This document shows positions 62,279-64,000 of a DNA stretch of 64,000 nt, in pieces. The stretch lies in the NCBI GenBank assembly GCA_963728655.1, contig CAVSLD010000002.1, positions 930,001-994,000 of the forward strand, written 5' to 3'. The stretch comes from Iamia sp963728655. Lineage in GTDB: Bacteria > Actinomycetota > Acidimicrobiia > Acidimicrobiales > Iamiaceae. The stretch's first letter is position 1. The number at the start of each line of letters is the position of its first letter. Below the pieces are notes generated by a model, which made no database searches, was not told the DNA's origin, and saw only the letters and a list, made by a program, of their open reading frames with translations. The position numbers and the translations under genes are program-made.

Positions 62279-62442
62279 CCCCCGGAAAGGTACCGGCTCG
62301 TCGGGTCGGGCCGCGACCGACCGGCCACCTGCCGGTGGTCCCCTGGTCACGTGCCGGACGGGCCCGGCCCCCTCCGGTGCGGCGGTGGCGCCCCGGCCCG
62401 GTCGCGTCGCCAGGCCGTCACGCCCGTCGGAGCCCGCCGGCA

Positions 62443-62581
62443 CGGTTCTCGGTACCTGTGACCGGGGGGAGCCGGGATCCCCGTACCGAGAACGGGGTGG
62501 ACCAGGGCTCGGAGGTCGCCCGCCTGAGCGGTTCTCGGTACCGGTGACCAGGGAGGCCGGGGACCCCCGTACCGAGAACGG
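62443..62581. repeat. Two GGTTCTCGGTAC hairpin elements
   Basis: 62443-62494 and 62529-62581; each has arms CGGTTCTCGGTAC and GTACCGAGAACG around about 27 nt. Same family as 51572-51732. With flanking low-information sequence they fill the 388-nt gap 62279-62666, which contains no gene. Confidence 0.85.
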
Positions 62582-62652
62582 GTGGGGAGGCGGTGCGAGG
62601 GGGGCGGGGTCACCGGCCTCGTGCATCGGCGATGCCCGCCGACGCTCGTGGG

Positions 62653-62658
62653 TAGGGT
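62653..62658 (+). promoter_or_regulatory. Likely leaderless -10 box of the 62667 gene
   Basis: TAGGGT, 8 nt, then ATG 62667. Confidence 0.5.
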
Positions 62659-62666
62659 CGCCCTCG

Positions 62667-63557
62667 ATGTCCTCGGTCCCCCCGCCCCCACCCGGAGCGC
62701 CCGGTCAGTACCCGGGCTCCTACCCTCCCGGCCCCCCGGGAGCCCCGGGGGGCTACCCGCCGGGCCCGCCCGGGGCGGGCCCTCCCGGCGGAGGCTACGG
62801 ACCCCCCGGCGGCTACCAGCCCCCCGGCGCCCCGCCCCCTCCCGGCGGCTACCCCACGGGCGGCTACCCGCCCCAGGGCGGCGGCGGTGGGTCGAAGACC
62901 GGCCTCATCGTGGGCCTGGCCGTGGGTGGCGTGCTGCTGATCATCGTGGTGCTGGTGGGCGTGGTCGTGCTCACCAGCGGGCCGTCGTCGATCGACGAGG
63001 AGGAGGCCGCCACCTCGCTCGACACCATCATCGACGAGGCCGACTTCGAGGAGACCGACGCCGCCCTCCGGGACTGCCCGCTGGGTGAGCCCGACGAGAT
63101 CGTGGCCGCCTCGGGCGAGGCCCTCGACACCGAGCTCGACCTCCCCGACGACGCCCAGAGCGCCTTCGACGAGTTCGAGGACGCCGAGGCCGGCGTGGTG
63201 TGCACCATCGTCGACGACGAGGACGACCCGAACGAGGGGATCTACGCCTTCTCCACGCCCCGACCGTCGGGCGACTACGCCGACAGCGTCGACAACACCT
63301 TCGGCGACGACGACGACGTCACCGTCGAGGACCCCGACGGCTACCGCGGGGGCGACGTCTACGCCTACTGCGTCGAGCCCGGCGACGACTCGACCAACGA
63401 GGGCTGCGGCGCCGACTGGGTCGGCGAGGACATCGCCGTCGGCCTGTTCTTCCAGGGCCTCGACGCCGACGTCGACACCGCGACCGACGCCATCAGGGAC
63501 CAGGTCGGCGACATGGTCGACGCCCTCGCCGAGGCCGAGCCCGACTTCGAGAGCTGA
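62667..63557 (+). CDS. Pro/Gly-rich single-pass membrane protein with secreted acidic domain
   Basis: 296 residues. The first 75 residues are Pro/Gly/Tyr repeats (YPPGPPGAPGGYPPG), then KTGLIVGLAVGGVLLIIVVL as one membrane helix (about 77-103), followed by a strongly acidic outer domain (SSIDEEEAATSLDTIIDEAD) with four Cys in two plausible pairs. Cytoplasmic proline-rich tails of this type are common in actinobacterial envelope proteins and often bind other proteins. No family recognised. No frame errors. Confidence 0.8.
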   Translation: MSSVPPPPPGAPGQYPGSYPPGPPGAPGGYPPGPPGAGPPGGGYGPPGGYQPPGAPPPPGGYPTGGYPPQGGGGGSKTGLIVGLAVGGVLLIIVVLVGVVVLTSGPSSIDEEEAATSLDTIIDEADFEETDAALRDCPLGEPDEIVAASGEALDTELDLPDDAQSAFDEFEDAEAGVVCTIVDDEDDPNEGIYAFSTPRPSGDYADSVDNTFGDDDDVTVEDPDGYRGGDVYAYCVEPGDDSTNEGCGADWVGEDIAVGLFFQGLDADVDTATDAIRDQVGDMVDALAEAEPDFES

Positions 63558-63579
63558 TCCTGTAGCAACCGCCGGTGGG

Positions 63580-63745
63580 TTCCGTTCTGGTCTAGGAAGT
63601 GGCCCGTTCGGGTCCGATCGCGTCACCAGGACGCCGGGGCGCGTGGGTGGGTTCCGTTCTGGTCCAAGGATCGGCCCGGAACGGCCCGATCGCGTCACCA
63701 GGACGCCGCGGCGCGTGGGCGGGCCTCGTTCCGGTCTAGGGAAGG
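63580..63745. repeat. Tandem array of the TCTGGTCTAGG family, about 71-nt period
   Basis: Three diverging units with CGTTCTGGTCTAGG at 63584, CGTTCTGGTCCAAGG at 63655 and CGTTCCGGTCTAGGG at 63727; the units share CCGATCGCG and CACCAGGACGCC. The core also forms the inverted repeat at 8492-8630. Confidence 0.8.
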
Positions 63746-63909
63746 GCCCGTCCGGGCCCGATCGCGCCAGCAGTACGCCTCGCCGCGTTCGGGCCCGATC
63801 TCGCCGACTCCCGAGCTCGCTCCCCGGCCGCCGACCGTGCGCCGAACGCATGGGAGCCCGGGACGACCCGTCGGTGCGCTGCCCGGGGCGGTGTCTCGAC
63901 CGGACGTGG

Positions 63910-64000
63910 TCAGGACGGCGCGGCGGCGGGCGGTGGTGCGGCCCGCCTCTGCGGGTGACCTCGAGGTCGAGGCCGAAGGCCTCGGACAGGGGGGCGTCGG
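63910..64000 (-). CDS. C-terminal end of a possible ABC-type ATP-binding protein (partial)
   Basis: Read on the minus strand from the right edge: DAPLSEAFGLDLEVTRRGG resembles the C-terminus of some ABC transporter ATPases. The stop that should follow is not in this frame; a TGA at 63910-63912 in another frame would require a base change, as elsewhere in the window. Only about 30 codons are visible. Confidence 0.35.
   Translation of the reverse strand, partial: RRPPVRGLRPRPRGHPQRRAAPPPAAAPS

Noticed and set aside
63580..63745. CRISPR or origin-like direct repeats
   Set aside because: Units are contiguous and diverging, with no regular unique spacers and no DnaA-box pattern.

Overview
The window reads as chromosomal DNA from a very high-G+C actinobacterium, most likely class Acidimicrobiia (an Iamia-like lineage). 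That placement is inference from gene content: class II DAHP synthase, two LLM-type (F420-dependent-like) oxidoreductases, a PAC2 protein, an LCP-like gene between nadD and rsfS, dense overlapping genes, and start codons (often GTG) sitting 6-8 nt behind a TANNNT box with no Shine-Dalgarno.

Layout. 1-5.8 kb: two TadE/TadE/TadG pseudopilin cassettes pointing outward on either side of a dGTPase gene. 5.8-8.5 kb: obgE-proB. 8.5-9.6 kb: an AbiEi/DUF559 putative nuclease behind a long perfect inverted repeat. 10-18.9 kb: an envelope-maintenance-like set (PspA, MurJ, a membrane coiled-coil protein, a VWA lipoprotein, a secreted protein, a CbxX-type AAA ATPase, a GNAT). 19-20.3 kb: proA. 20.3-22 kb: a GlxA/AraC regulator, its likely operator repeats and two coupled small genes. 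22.1-25.9 kb: two JmjC/cupin-4 oxygenases, a protein kinase and an 87-residue precursor-like peptide; this is the best candidate for an undescribed system. 26-37.7 kb: MoxR/VWA pair, GH15 hydrolase, trypsin with a DUF4214-like tail, FNT channel, SDR, O-methyltransferase, cysH and siroheme sulfite/nitrite reductase. 37.9-40.3 kb: DAHP synthase and a sigma-70 factor. 40.4-50 kb: nadD, LCP-like gene, rsfS, K+ channel, tRNA-Ala(GGC), LLM oxidoreductase, SnoaL-like protein, a second DUF559 gene bracketed by repeats, leuS. 50-54.2 kb: two polytopic membrane proteins, one carrying two in-frame copies of a palindromic repeat. 54.3-62.3 kb: acyl-AMP ligase, hydrolase, lipoprotein, LLM oxidoreductase, glycosyltransferase-coiled-coil fusion, PAC2 protein, phosphotransferase. 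62.4-64 kb: repeats and a membrane-anchored secreted protein.

obgE, proB, proA, nadD, rsfS and leuS are usually close together in actinobacteria; here the order is kept but tens of kilobases of other genes lie between them.

Two caveats. From about 40.5 to 61.5 kb most genes, including the essential leuS, nadD and rsfS, are broken by many single-base frame changes that nearly all resolve as one extra base, often an extra C or G. I read these as consensus errors and annotate the genes as real, giving the whole span. Second, several different families of intergenic inverted repeats run through the window, which limits how much meaning any single hairpin can carry.
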